From: Hordeum vulgare subsp. vulgare | Lineage: Eukaryota > Streptophyta > Magnoliopsida > Poales > Poaceae | Length of the DNA stretch: 64,000 bases | Assembly (NCBI RefSeq): GCF_904849725.1 | Contig: NC_058523.1 | Location: forward strand, 166,018,689-166,082,688 | Direction: 5' to 3' | Part shown: piece after piece, positions 23,534-35,959 of the stretch | Numbering within the stretch: the first letter of the stretch is position 1 | Layout: each line of letters opens with the position of its first letter | Program-made: the position numbers and the translations under genes | The notes under the pieces: model-generated | The model's input: only the letters and a program-made list of their open reading frames with translations | The model's database searches: none | What the model was told of the DNA's origin: nothing

Positions 23534-26500
23534 ATGGCTCACGCGACAGTCACCCTTAATTTTAATACGTTCCTAGAGAAAGCTAAGTTGAAAGATGATG
23601 GAAGCAACTTTGTAGACTGGGCTCATAATCTTAAGCTAATCTTACAAGCTGGGAAGAAGGATTATGTCCTTAATGCTGCGCTAGGAGATGAACCACCCGC
23701 TACGGCTGATCAGGATGTTAAGAACGCTTGGTTAGCACGTAAGGAGGACTCCTCAATAGTTCAATGTGCAGTCTTGTATGGCTTAGAACCGGGACTTCAA
23801 CGTCGCTTTGAGCGTCATGGAGCATTTGAGATGTTCCAGGAGTTGAAGTTTATCTTTGAGAAGAACGACCGGATCGAGAGGTATGAGACCTCCGATAAAT
23901 TCTATGCTTGCAAGATGGAGGAGAACTCGTCTGTCAGTGAACATGTGCTCAAAATGTCTGGGTACTCAAACCGTCTAGCTGAGCTGGGGATTGAACTCCC
24001 GCAAGAAGCTATCACTGACATAATCCTTCAATCACTGCCGCCAAGCTATAAAGGCTTTGTGTTGAACTACAATATGCAAGGGATGAACAAGTCTCCCGGC
24101 GAGTTGTTTGCGATGCTGAAAGTCGCATAGTCTGAACTCCGTAAAGAGCATCAAGTGTTGATGGTGAATAAGACCACTAGTTTCAAGAGAAACGGCAAAG
24201 GCAAGAAGGGTAATTCAAAGAAGAGCAGCAAGCCTGTTGCCAATCCGACGAAGAAACCGAAAGCTGGACCTAAGCCTGAAACAGAGTGTTACTATTGCAA
24301 GGGTATGGGTCACTGGAAGCGCAATTTCCCCAAGTATCTGGCTGATAAGAAGGCGGCCAAAGAAAAATCAGGTATATTTGATATACATGTTATTGATGTG
24401 TACTTAACCGTCTCTCGTAGTAGTGCCTGGGTATTCGATACGGTTCTGTTGCTCATATTTGCAACTCAAAACAGGAACTGCGGAATAGACGAAGGCTGGC
24501 GAAAGATGAAGTGACGATGCGCATAGGAAATGGTTCCAAGGTTGATGCAATCGCCGTCGGCACAGTTTCACTTCAGTTACCATCAAGATTAGTTATGAAC
24601 TTAAATCATTGTTATTTAGTGCCTGCGTTGAGCATGAACATTATATCTGGATCTTGTTTATTGCGAGACGGTTACTCTTGTAAGTCAGAGAATAATGGTT
24701 GTTCTATTTCTATGAGTAACATCTTTTATGGTCATGCACCCAACATGAGAGGATTGTTCATATCGAATCTTGATAGTGATACACACATACATAACATTGA
24801 GACCAAAAGAGTTAACAATGATAGCGCCATATTTTTGTGGCACTGCCGCTTAGGTCATATTGGTGTAAAGCACATGAAGAAACTCCATGCCGATGGACTT
24901 TTGGAGTCACTTGACTTTGATTCACTTGACACGTGCGAACCATGCCTCATGGGCAAGATGACTAAAACTCCGTTCTCCGGAACAATGGAGTGTGCAAGTG
25001 ACTTGTTGGAAATCATACATACCGATGTGTGTGGTCCGATGAGCGTAGAGGCACGCGGCGGATATCGTTATTTTCTCACCTTCACTGACGATTTGAGTAG
25101 ATATGGTTATGTCTACTTAATGAAGCACAAGTCTGAAACATTTGAAAAGTTCAAACAATTTCAGAGTGAAGTTGAAAATCATCGTAACAAGAAGATCAAG
25201 TTCCTACGGTCTGATCATGGGGGTGAATATCTGAGTTTCGAGTTTGGTGCTCACTTAAGACAATGTGGAATTGTTTCACAGTTGACACCTCCTGGAACAC
25301 CACAGCGTAATGGTGTGTCCGAACGTCGTAAACGTACTTTATTAGAGATGGTGCGATCTATGATGTCTCTTACCGATTTGCCATTATCATTTTGGGGTTA
25401 TGCATTAGAAACAACTCCATTCACTTTAAATAGGCCACCATCAAAATCCGTTGAGACGACACCATACGAACTGTGGTATGGCAAAAGGCCAAAGTTGTCG
25501 TTTCTTAAAGTTTGGGGATGTGATGCTTATGTCAAAAAGCTTCAGCCTAAAGAGCTGGAACCCAAAGCGGAAAAATGCATCTTCATAGGTTACCCAAAAG
25601 AGACAGTTGGGTACACCTTCTATCTCAAATCCGAGGGCAAAGTGTTTGTTGCTAAAAACGGAGCTTTTCTCGAGAAGGAGTTTCTCTCGAGAGAATTGAG
25701 TGGGAGGAAGATAGAACTTGACGAGGTTGTCGAACCTCTCATCCCTCTGGATGGTGTCGTAGGGCAAGGGGAAACCTCTGTCGTTGCGACGCCGGTTGAG
25801 AAGGAAGTTAATGATGATGATCTTGAAACTCCGGTTCAAGTTTCTGTCGAACCACGCAGGTCGACGAGACCACGTGCTGATCCAGAGTGGTACGGTAATC
25901 CCGTCTTATCAATCATGTTGTTAGACAACAATGAACCTGCAAATTATGAGGAAGCAATGGTGGGCCCAGATTCCAACAAATGGCTAGAAGCCATGAAGTC
26001 CGAGATAGGATCCATGTATGAGAACAAAGTGTGGACTTTGGAAGTACTGCCTGAGGGCCGCAATGCTATTCAGAACAAATGGATCTTTAAGAGGAAGACG
26101 GACGCTGACGGCAATGTGACCGTTTGTAAAGCTCGACTTGTGGCAAAAGGTTTTTCACAAGTTCAAGGAGTTGACTACGATGAGACATTCTCACCCGTAG
26201 CGATGCTTAAATCCGTCAGAATCATGTTAGCAATAGCTGCATTTTTCGATTATGAAATTTGGCAGATGGATGTCAAAACGGCGTTCCTTAACGGTTTCCT
26301 TAAGGAAGAGTTGTATATGATGCAACCCGAAGGTTTTGTCGATCCTAAGAATGCTAACAAGGTGTGCATGCTCCAGCGATCCATTTATGGACTGGTGCAA
26401 GCATCTCGGAGTTGGAACAAACGCTTTGATGAGGTGATCAAAGCATTTGGGTTTATACAAGTGGTTGGAGAATCTTGTATTTACAAGAAAGTGAGTGGGA

Positions 26501-27507
26501 GCTCTATGGCGTTTCTAATATTATATGTGGATGACATATTGCTGATTGGAAACAACGTAGAGTTTTTTGAGAGCATAAAGGATTACCTGAATAAAAGTTT
26601 CTCTATGAAGGACCTAGGAGAAGCTGCTTACATTCTAGGCATTAAGATCTACAAGGATAGATCAAAACGCCTCATAGGACTTTCACAAAGCACATACCTT
26701 GATAAAGTTTTGAAGAGGTTCAAAATGGAACAGTCCAAGAAAGGGTTCTTGCCAGTTTTACAAGGTACGAGATTGAGTAAGACTCAGTGCCGAGCAACTG
26801 ATGAGGATAGAGAGCATATGCGCTCTGTCCCCTATGCTTCAGCCATAGGTTCTATCATGTATGCAATGTTGTGCACTAGACCGGACGTTAGCCTGGCCAT
26901 AAGTATGGCAGGTAGGTTCCAGAGTAATCCAGGAGTGGATCACTGGACGGCGGTCAAGAATATCCTGAAGTACCTGAAAAGGACTAAGGAGATGTTTCTC
27001 GTGTATGGAGGTGACGAAGAGCTCGACGTAAAAGGTTACGTCGATGCAAGCTTTGACACAGATCCGGACGACCCTAAGTCGCAAATCGGATACGTATTTA
27101 TTCTTAATGGGGGTGCAGTAAGCTGGTGCAGTTCCAAGCAGAGCGTCGTAGCAGATTCTACATGTGAAGCGGAGTACATGGCTGCCTCGGAGGCGGCTAA
27201 GGAGGGTGTCTGGATGAAGCAATTCATGACGGATCTTGGAGTGGTGCCAAGCGCACTGAATCCAATAACATTGTTCTGTGACAATACGGGTGCCATTGCC
27301 CTAGCAAAGGAACCACGGTTTCACAAGAAGTCCAGACACATCAAATGACGCTTCAACCTCATCCGCGACTACGTCGAAGGGGAGGACGTAAATATATGAA
27401 AAGTGCACACAGATCTGAATGTAGCAGACCCACTCACAAAACCTCTTCCACGGGCAAAGCATGATCAACACCAGAACTGTATGGGTGTTAGATTTATTAC
27501 AATGTAA
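23534..27507 (+). pseudogene. gag-pol: Gag-Pol polyprotein of outer BARE1/Angela, several lesions
   Basis: The ATG at 23534 lies 28 bp after the Sirevirus insertion. The domain order matches the inner copy: gag core, zinc knuckle (24283-24330), protease, GAG-pre-integrase, DDE integrase, RT with YVDDILLIG at about 26524-26550, RNase H. The lesions are a TAG at 24128-24130 in gag, the last knuckle cysteine changed to phenylalanine, a 1-bp deletion near 24439 that shifts the frame inside the protease DTG motif, and TGA at 27346-27348 where the inner copy has CGA. A further TGA lies near 27397-27399. From 24511 to 27345 the frame is open for 945 codons covering part of protease, integrase, RT and most of RNase H. 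It ends with the same C-terminus as the inner copy. Confidence 0.93.
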
Positions 27508-27547
27508 TTCGCATGATGATGTGAGGGCTAGATTACTGACTCTAGTG

Positions 27548-27559
27548 CAAGTGGGAGAC
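27548..27559 (+). promoter_or_regulatory. Polypurine tract of outer BARE1/Angela
   Basis: CAAGTGGGAGAC lies directly before the 3' LTR. Confidence 0.85.
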
Positions 27560-29345
27560 TGTTGGAATTATGCCCTAGAGGCAATAATAAATATAGTTAT
27601 TATTATAATTCCTCTATCAAGATAATCGTTTATTATCCATGCTATAATTGTATTGAATGAAGACTTATATACATGTGTGGATACATAGACAAAACACTGT
27701 CCCTAGCAAGCCTCTAGTTGGCTAGCCAGTTGATCAAAGATAGTCAGTGTCTTCTGATTATGAACAAGGTGTTGTTGCTTGATAACTGGATCACGTCATT
27801 AGGAGAATCACGTGATGGACTAGACCCAAACTAATAGACGTAGCATGTTGATCGTGTCATTTTATTGCTACTGTTTTCTGCGTGTCAAGTATTTGTTCCT
27901 ATGACCATGAGATCATATAACTCACTAACACCGGAGGAATACTTTGTGTGTATCAAACGTCGCAACGTAACTGGGTGACTATAAAGATGCTCTACAGGTA
28001 TCTCCGAAGGTGTTCGTTGAGTTAGTATGGATCGAGACTGGGATTTGTCACTCCGTGTGACGGAGAGGTATCTCGGGGCACACTCGGTAATGCAACATCA
28101 CACACAAGCCTTGCAAGCAATGTGACTTAGTGTAAGTTGCGGGATCTTGTATTACGGAACGAGTAAAGAGACTTGCTGGTAAACGAGATTGAAATAGGTA
28201 TGCGGATACTGACGATCGAATCTAGGGCAAGTAACATACCGAAGGACAAAGGGAATAACATACGGGATTATATGAATCCTTTGCACTGAGGCTCAAAGGA
28301 TAAGATCTTCATAGAATATGTAGGATCCAATATGGGCATCCAGGTCCCGCTATTGGATATTGACCGAGGAGTCTCTCGGGTCATGTCTACATAGTTCTCG
28401 AACCCGCAGGGTCTGCACACTTAAGGTTCGACGTTGTTTTATGCGTATTTGAGTTATATGGTTGGTTACCGAATGTTGTTTGGAGTCCCGGATGATATCA
28501 CGGACGTCACGAGGGTTTCCGGAATGGTCCGGAAACGAAGATTGATATATAGGATGACCTCATTTGATTACCGGAAGGTTTTCGGAGTTACCGGAAATGA
28601 CGAATGGGTTCCGGGAGTTCACCGGGGGGGCAACCCACCCCCGGGAAGCCCATAGGCAATGGGGGTGGCGCACCAGCCCTTAGTGGGCTGGTGGGACAGC
28701 CCAAAAGAGCCCTATGCGCCATAGGAAGGAAAATCAAAGAGAAAAAAAAGAGGAGGTGGGAAAAGGGGGAAGGACTCCTCCTTCCAAACCTAGTTGGACT
28801 CGGTTTGGAAGGGGAGATCTCCCCCCCCCTTGGCTCGGCCGAAGCCCAGGAAAGGCTCCCCCTCTTCCCCCTATATATACGGAGGTTTTAGGGCGGATTT
28901 GACACAACTTTGCCACGGCAGCCCGACCACATATCTCCACGGTTTTACCTCTAGATCGCGTTTCTGCGGAGCTCGGGCGGAGCCCTACTCAGACGAGATC
29001 ATCACCAACCTCCGGAGCGCCGTCACGCTACCGGAGAACTCTTCTACCTCTCCGTCTCTCTTGCTGGATCAAGAAGGCCGAGATCATCGTCGAGCTGTAC
29101 GTGTGCTGAACGCGGAGGTGCCGTCCGTTCGGCACTAGATCGTGGGACTGATCGCGGGACGGTTCGCGGGGCGGATCGAGGGACGTGAGGACATTCCACT
29201 ACATCAACCGCGTTCACTAACGCTTTTGCTGTACGGTCTACAAGGGTACGTAGATCACACATCCCCTCTCGTAGATGGACATCACCATGATAGGTCTTCG
29301 TGTGCGTAGGAAAATTTTTGTTTCCCATGCGACGTTCCCCAACCA
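27560..29345 (+). repeat. 3' LTR of outer BARE1/Angela
   Basis: It begins TGTTGGAATTATGCCC. TATATATA is at 28872-28879. The right end reads CCCCAACCA instead of CCCCAACA, so the terminal base is uncertain by one or two positions (29343-29345). From 29346 the sequence matches 34184 onward, the LTR into which this element inserted. Confidence 0.93.
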
Positions 29346-30115
29346 AAGTAACTACTCACAAAGCGTAATCATAATCATGATCAGAGGTGTAATGAATAGC
29401 ATCAAGGATCTGAACTTAAACTCTTCCACCAAGTAATCCAACTAGCATCAACTACAAAGAGTAATCAACACTACTAGTAACCTTACAAGTACCAATCGGA
29501 GTCGGAGACGGAGATTGGTTACAAGAGATGAACTAGGGATTGGAGAGGAGATGGTGTTGATGAAGATGCCTCCCCTCCGACGAGAGGAGTGTTGGTGATG
29601 ACGATGGCGACGATTTCCCCCTCCAGGAGGGAAGTTTCCCCGGCAGGATCGTCCTGCCGGAGCTCTAGATTGGATCTGCTCAAGTTCCGCCTCGTGGCGG
29701 TGACGAAACCACGAGAAAGCTCCCGATTGATTTTTTTCTGGAACGAAACCCTTCATATAGCAAAAGAGGGGGGCCGGTGGGCCGTCAGGGAGCCCACAAG
29801 CTTGCTAGCCGCCATCAGGGGGTGGCGGCTACCAGGCTTGTGGTGCCCTGGTAGCTCCCCTCTGGTACTTCTTTCGCCCAGTATTTTTTATATAATCCCA
29901 AAAAATTCCACGTAACTTTTCACGGCAATTGGAGAATAGTGGACTAAGATTTGCTCCTTTTTAAGTCCAGAATTCTAGCTGCCTGAATTCTCCCTCTTCA
30001 AATAAACCTTGCAAAATAAGAGAGAAAAGGCATAAATATGGTACCACAAAGTAATATAACAGCCCATAAAGCAATAAATATCAACATGAAAGCATGATGC
30101 AAAATGGACGTATCA
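29346..30115 (-). repeat. 3' LTR part of the minus-strand Gypsy element
   Basis: It aligns with 34184-34954 with small indels (for example 12 bp fewer near 29565, about 20 bp more near 29825). The rest of this LTR lies beyond the left edge of the window, on the other side of the outer BARE1/Angela element. The open frame 29589-29915 is on the wrong strand for the element and is not called. Confidence 0.88.
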
Positions 30116-30921
30116 ACTCCCCAAGCTTAGACCTCGCTTGTCCTCAAGCGACAACCAAGTTCCATAAACATGTCCACAAGTTTAGGGACGAAGGTGTTGA
30201 TAAAACATAATACGGACATGAGGGCATCATGATCACATACAGAACATGAATACATCATAAAGATTCTTATGGGAAAGTAACAATTCCTTCACAAAGCAAA
30301 GTATGAAGCAAAAACCTTACCGAGAAGTAACCAACAACATTCCATAGTCATTGAAGCAATTGCAATTTATCACAACATCAGAAAGAGTCAAATAAGAGCT
30401 TGTAAAGCAAACCCACATACTCAATCATCTCTTTTTGTTTTCCACAATTTTTACAACTCACGTGGTACTCATGGTGTCAAAGTTTCAGCTGGACACAGAG
30501 GAAGATAGGGGCTTATAGTTTTGCCTCCCAACGATTTGCCTCAAGGGTAAAGTCAACAATAATAAAGCAAAAATACTCAACTCCAAGTTGATATATGAAT
30601 ATAGATCTTTCCCAAGCATGTGACGATAGCCAAGAAAAAGGCAAAAATAGGGAATTGGTAAAGATCACCATGACTCTTACAAGGGCAAAAAGGAAAGGTA
30701 CAAGATAGGCCCTTCGTAGAGGGAAGCAGAGGTTGTCATGTGCTTTTGAGGTTTGAATGCGTGTCCTCTTAGCGCGGAGGAACGTCACTTTATATTGCCT
30801 CCTGTGATAAAGAACTTTATTATGTAGTCTGTCGCTTTTATGTCTTCCTCATCACAGGTTCGTACAAAGCTTATTTTCCACACACTAATAGATCATACAT
30901 ATTAGAGAGCAATTTTTATTC
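30116..30921 (-). other. Polypurine tract and 3' untranslated region of the Gypsy element
   Basis: On the minus strand AAGCTTGGGGAGT (30116-30128) abuts the LTR. The remaining 0.8 kb has no coding signal and resembles the pol-to-LTR spacer of Athila-like elements. The boundary with hAT-derived sequence near 30921 is estimated from the change in character. Confidence 0.6.
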
Positions 30922-33205
30922 TAGGAGATGAATTTGATGTTACAGCAAAATGTAACCTGCAGTTGATGAATTTTCTAGGAGATCAGGTGACAGGTCATTG
31001 AAACTGTCTGGTTGTCTAAATGTAACCTGCAGTTTCATTCAGAAACAGTTTCTACATTTGTGTAAAAGCAAGAGTCACTTTTTGAGGAAGAAGGGGTGAT
31101 CCTTGTAATGATCCTATATTTCTCTATGATCAGAAACATGGAAGAGCAAGAAGGGGACCAGGAGGCATACCGAAGTGGTAGTTCATCGTTGATATCCGGT
31201 GCGACAATGAGAAGGGCTCAACCACCTCCAGGGCTGTCTCCTTCTTCGATAAACATTTGCAAAGCTTATCATGGTGAGCATTTTCAACCTTTCTTTTTCT
31301 AAGGATGCAACTTAAGAGTTGATAAGTTATTATCTAACTGCAATGTTAACACTTGTGTCCTTTACTCAGCAGGACGTTCACATGACACTCCTATGGTTGA
31401 TTTTGAGGAAGATGGGGCCGATGAAGAAGATATTGACTATGAAGAAGAAGAGGAAGGAGAAGAAGATGAGGATGATGAAGAAGATGAAGAGGGAGGAGTT
31501 GATATCATTGACATGGTATCATTTTCTAAACCAGGAAGAAAGTTTTTGTCTAAAGTGTGGAAAGAATATGAGCCTATTCGTGTTGATGGCATAGTTGTAG
31601 CTGCTGAGTGCAAACATTGTGCAAGGAATATTTGTGCCGAGCGTCCAACAATGGTGCAATGATGAAGCTATTGAGGAAACATCTGCACCTTAAGAATATG
31701 TTAGCTGGTGGTGGCAAGCTGTTTCACCAACGGTGTGCCGCCCATGTCATAAATCTGATATGTCAAGCAGGATTGAACTTCCTTGGTCCAGTGATCAATC
31801 TGATACGTGAAAGTGTGAAATATATTCGAAGCTCGCCGAGTCGAAAGGAAAAATTTCAAGAGATCATTCAGCAACATGGTGTACAATGTAGGAAAACTCC
31901 AAGTCTTGATGTTCCAACTCGATGGAACTCAACCTACATGATGATTGATATAGCAAAAGAGTATCGTGGAGTGTTTGACTCATTAACTGTTCAAGATAAA
32001 CAATATACCTTCCAGCCATCTTTTGAGGATTGGGAAAATGCCGAAGATGTTTGCAGGCTGCTAAAGGTATTTTATGAAGCCACCAATGTGATATCCGGCA
32101 CAAAATATCCAACTTCTAACTTGTATTTCCATGAAATGTGGAAAGTGAAGTTGGCCTTAGAGCAGCAACATTATGAAGAGGATTCTCAGATGGGCACAAC
32201 AGTCAAATATATGAAGAGAAAATTCAGAAGGTATTGAAAATGACATGGTGTATTTTGAAGTGAAGCTTCTTATTCCTAGTGTTGCAATCTGTACTGAGAT
32301 TATTGTGGTGTATTATTCCATCCTAGTGTTGCAATGTGCTTTGTTTTGTTGTACATGGATTATTGCTTTGTTGTTTTGGTAGAGTAGCCTGAAAATTGTC
32401 AAGATCATGGACTGGAAACATTGTGTAGTTGCTCTGCCTCTCATAAACTCTAAACTGTAGTTGTTGTTGCAGATTATATATGGAACTGCTAGTAATTAAC
32501 TTCTGCTATTTAATCATTTGCACCAAAAGTGTAGAACAAAGCATAGGACTGAATGTGTTTTTCTTTCAAAAAACTGAAGCCATAATGCAAAGTTCTATTG
32601 TACTATACCTGACAAGCAAAACCTACAGGAGTTGACATAAATTTGCTTGGTTTCAGTCTTTGTTTTCAATTTCTGCTCATAAATTTGCACATAATTACTC
32701 TTGTAACATTTCCTTGTAAATACAAACTATGATGACTGAAGCTTTTGCCGTAATTGATGTTAACCTCCAGTAGATGATGAAGCAAAAAGATGTCAACTTT
32801 CTCTATAATTTGCTGAAGTTTCGAAATGTAATGGCTGCTCCTTGAAAGATGTAGCTAGATGCTCATAAAACCTGTAATATCGTCAACAAATGTGATTGTC
32901 TTGTACTGGGTGTAAAAAGAGTTGAAATGGACTGATGCTTGCTTGGTAACTTGTCTTTATTTGGTATTATCATGCCTGCTTAGGTAATTATTTGTTGTCT
33001 TGTTATAATATCAGTTAGAAAATGTTCTCTGTTTATACCTAGCTAAAAAACTGTGGAACTATTACTGATTTTTGGGTCGGCCCTGGTGTTCCCAATGGGC
33101 CAACAAGGCCACACGATTTTCTTAGAATGGGTCGACCCATGGCCCCTGAAATTGGCTTTGAGGCCACGGGGCCAGGTCCAAGGCCAGGTCCGGGCCGGCC
33201 CATTC
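30922..33205 (+). mobile_element. Decayed hAT DNA transposon
   Basis: It contains a RICESLEEPER-type transposase gene with an intron, antisense to the surrounding Gypsy element. Ends are approximate. The right end is rich in GGGCC/GGCCC subrepeats (33070-33200), as in subterminal regions of plant hAT elements. I could not identify matching terminal inverted repeats or an 8-bp target duplication. The 1 kb after the coding part (32240-33040) is A/T-rich with no ORF. Confidence 0.62.
31138..32239 (+). pseudogene. hAT transposase with BED zinc finger, internally deleted
   Basis: Exon 1 is 31138-31273, a 99-bp GT-AG intron is 31274-31372, and exon 2 follows in the same phase. Exon 2 encodes a Glu/Asp-rich stretch and then a BED finger start (WKEYEPI, CKHC). 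A frameshift near 31641 interrupts the finger; the next frame resumes at NNGAMMKLLRKH. The protein then jumps directly to a later part of the transposase (LFHQRCAAHVINLI, and DVPTRWNSTYMM near 31909-31944). About 200 or more residues with the first catalytic part are therefore missing. TGA at 32235-32237 stands where a Trp is expected, and the C-terminal hATC dimerization domain is absent. It cannot be an active transposase. Domestication is unlikely given the frameshift. Confidence 0.8.
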
Positions 33206-33339
33206 CCATCTTGAAGCATACCCGAAGGAATTTCATAAAAGATATTTTCAGTAGGTACCTCAGGTTGAGGAACAACTCCTCGTGCTTCCGTCCATGGTGA
33301 AGATACCCCAAACAAACTCCTCAAAGGAACAGTTTCCAT
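33206..33339 (-). pseudogene. gag: Gag N-terminal fragment of the minus-strand Gypsy element
   Basis: About 44 codons from an ATG at 33339, some 78 bp from the primer site, read METVPLRSLFGVSSPW and so on. The Gypsy reading stops being plausible where hAT-like GGCC-rich sequence begins (about 33205). The match to Athila-like gag starts is from memory. Confidence 0.5.
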
Positions 33340-33416
33340 AGTGACAAGTGACAATAAATTTCAGCGTAGTATATAAATGTTTCCTTACCAATTTCCACTT
33401 ACCAAAGGCGCTTCAC

Positions 33417-33434
33417 TCCCCGGCAACGGCGCCA
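33417..33434 (-). promoter_or_regulatory. Primer-binding site, tRNA-Asp type
   Basis: On the minus strand TGGCGCCGTTGCCGGGGA is complementary to the 3' end of plant tRNA-Asp. It lies 11 bp inside the 5' LTR end at 33446. The same 18-mer occurs in the Athila-like element at 44673-44690. Confidence 0.85.
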
Positions 33435-33445
33435 GAAAAAAGTCT

Positions 33446-34954
33446 TGATGACCCACAAGTATAGGGGATCAATCGTAGTCCTTTCGATAAGTAAGAGTGT
33501 CGAACCCAACAAGGAGTAGAAGGCTCTGGTAAACAGTTTTCAGCAAGGTAATAACTGCAAGCACTAAAAGTAGCGGTAACAAGTGATGGTGTAGTGAGGT
33601 GAAACGTAGCAAGCGAAAAGTAACAAATAACAAGTAGTTGCAACGGTGCAGCAAGTGGCCCAATCCCTCATGTAGCAAGGGACAAGCCTGAACAAAGTCT
33701 TATAGGAGGAAAAACGTTCTCGAGGACACACGGGGATTTCTATCATGCTAGTTTCATCATGTTCATATGATTCGTGTTCGTTACTTTGATAGTTTGATAT
33801 GTGGGTGGACCGGTGCTTGGGTACTGCCCTTACTTGGACAAGCATCCCACTTATGATTGACCCCTCTCGCAAGCATCCGCAACTATGAAACAAGAATTAA
33901 GACAACGTCTAACCATAGCATTAAACTAGTGGATCCAAATCAGCCCCTTATGAAGCAACGCATAGACTGGGGTTTAAGCTTCTGTCACTCCAGAAACCCA
34001 TCATATACTTACTACTCCCCAATGCCTTCCTCTAGGCCCAAATATGGTGAAGTGTTATGTAGTCGACGTTCACATAACACCACTAGAGGAAAAGACAACA
34101 TACAACATATCAAAATACCGAACGAATATCAAATTCACATGACTATTATCAGCATGACTTATCCCATGTCCTCAGGAACGAAAGTAACTACTCACAAAGC
34201 GTAATCATAATCATGATCAGAGGTGTAATGAATAGCATCAAAGATCTGAACAAAAACTCTTCCACCAAGTAATCCAACTAGCATCAACTACAAAGAGTAA
34301 TCAACACTACTAGTAACCTTACAAGTACCGATCGGAGTCGCGAGATGGAGATTGGTTACAAGAGATGAACTAGGGATTGGAGAGGAGATGGTGCTGATGA
34401 AGATGTTGATGAAGATTCCTCCCCTCCGACGAGAGGAGTGTTGGTGATGACAATGATGACGATTTCCCCCTCCGGGACAGAAGTTTCCCCGGCAGGATCG
34501 TCCTGTCGGAGCTCTAGATTGGATGTGCTCAAGTTCCGCCTCGTGGCGGCGGCGAAACCATGAAAAAGCTCCCGATTGATTTTTTTATGGAACGAAACCC
34601 TTCATATAGCAAAAGAGGGGGGCCAGTGGGCCGTCAGGGAGCCCACAAGCTTGCTAGCCGCCACCAGGGGGGTGGCGCCCTGGTAGCTCCCCTCTTGTAC
34701 TTCTTTCGCCCAGTATTTTTTATATAATTCCAAAAAATCCACATAACTTTTTAGGGCAATTGGAGATGTGCAGAATAGTGGACTAAAATTTGCTCCTTTT
34801 CCAGTCCAGAATTCCACCTGCGTGAATTCTCCCTCTTCAAATAAACCTTGCAAAATAAGAGAGAAAAGGCATAAATATGGTACCACAAATTAATATAACA
34901 GTCCATAAAGCAATAAATATCAACATGAAAGCATGATGCAAAATGGACGTATCA
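33446..34954 (-). repeat. 5' LTR of the minus-strand Gypsy element
   Basis: This 1509-bp LTR runs on the plus strand from TGATGACCCACAAG to ATGGACGTATCA. Its right end touches a plus-oriented LTR 3' part of the same family (34955-35959). Confidence 0.92.
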
Positions 34955-35959
34955 CCATCGTCATCACCAACAGTCCTCTCATCCGAGGGGACTCATCTCC
35001 ATCAACATCTTCATCAGAACCATCTCATCTCCAAACCCTAGTTCATCACTTGTAATCAATCTCCGTCTCGCGACTCCGATTGGTACTTGTAAGGTTGCTA
35101 GTAGTGTTGATTACTATTTGTAGTTGATGCTAGTTGGATTACTTGGTGGAAGATTTTAGGTTCAGATCCTTGATGCTACTCATTACACCTCTGATCATTA
35201 TTATGATTAGGCTTTGTGATAAGTTACTTTTATTCCTGAGGACATGGGATAAGTCATGCTAATAATAGTCATGTGAATTTGGTAATCGTTTGGTATTTTG
35301 ATATGTTGTATGTTGTTTTTCCTCTAGTGTTATTATGTGAACGTCGACTACATAACACTTTACCATTATTTGGGCCTAGAGGAAGGCATTGGGGAGTAGT
35401 AAGTAGATGATGAGTTGCTAGAGTGACAGAAGCTTAAACCCCAGTCTATGCGTTGTTTCGTAAGGGGCTGATTTGTATCCACTAGTTTAATGCTATGGTT
35501 AGACGTTGTCTTAATTCTTCTTTCATAGTTGTGGATGCTTGCGAGAGGGGTTAATCATAAGTGGGATGCTTGTCCAAGTAAGGGAAGTACCCAAGCGCCA
35601 GTCCACCCACATATTAAACTATCAAAGTAACGAATGTGAATCATATGAACATGATGAACCTAGCATGACAGAAATTCCTGTCTGTCCTCGGGAGCGTTTT
35701 TCCTCCTATAAGACTTTGTTCAGGCTTTTCCCTTGCTACAAAAGGGATTGGGCAACTTTGTTGCACCGTTGCTACTACTTGTTACTTTTCACCTGCTACG
35801 TTTCACCTCACTACACCATCACTTGTTACCGCTACTTTCAGTCCTTGCAGTTATTACCTTGCTGAAAACCGTTTATCAGAGCCTTCTGCTCCTTGTTGGG
35901 TTCGACACTCTTACTTATCGAAAGGACTACGATTGATCCCCTATACTTGTGTGTCATCA
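34955..35959 (+). repeat. Plus-oriented Gypsy LTR, 3' part, of the same family
   Basis: It is homologous, inverted, to about 33446-34460 and ends TGTGTGTCATCA at 35959. The sequence that follows has no tRNA-Asp primer site, so this is a 3' LTR or a solo LTR. Its 5' part should lie left of the window, because the minus-strand element with everything nested in it inserted here. The open frames within it are LTR sequence. Confidence 0.8.

Larger units (their letters stand above)
1..29345 (+). mobile_element. BARE1/Angela-type Copia retrotransposon, 5' end outside window
   Basis: This autonomous-type Copia element is interrupted by a Sirevirus at 2634-23505. What remains is a truncated 5' LTR (1-1401), a leader (1402-2633 and 23506-23533), a decayed gag-pol (23534-27507), a polypurine tract and a 3' LTR (27560-29345). 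The LTR start (TGTTGGAATTATGCCCTAGA) and the end at CCCCAAC are those I associate with the BARE1/WIS/Angela group. Base 1 corresponds to base 27977 of the 3' LTR, so about 417 bp of the 5' LTR lies left of the window. The element sits inside the LTR of a minus-strand Gypsy element: sequence after 29345 matches sequence from about 34184. Its own target duplication cannot be checked because the left end is absent. Confidence 0.9.
29346..34954 (-). mobile_element. Gypsy element, minus strand, gag-pol lost, hAT fragment inside
   Basis: Read right to left, it has a 5' LTR (33446-34954), a tRNA-Asp-type primer site (33417-33434), a short gag start (33206-33339), about 2.3 kb of hAT transposon in opposite orientation, about 0.8 kb of 3' untranslated sequence, a polypurine tract and a 3' LTR. 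Only the U3-side 770 bp of the 3' LTR (29346-30115) remains in view, because the outer BARE1/Angela element entered it. LTR ends TGATACGTCCATTTTGC and GGGTCATCA fit the Fatima-like/Athila group of Triticeae, from memory. There is no protease, RT or integrase, so it is non-autonomous in its present form. Confidence 0.82.

Noticed and set aside
31138..32239. Domesticated hAT/BED host gene
   Set aside because: It has a frameshift in the zinc finger, loss of the first catalytic part and no C-terminal domain. It is embedded in a retroelement and shows no sign of constraint.
33043..33205. Continuation of the Gypsy gag ORF on the minus strand
   Set aside because: Composition changes to GGCC-rich Gly/Pro repeats typical of hAT subterminal sequence, so only 33206-33339 was kept as gag.
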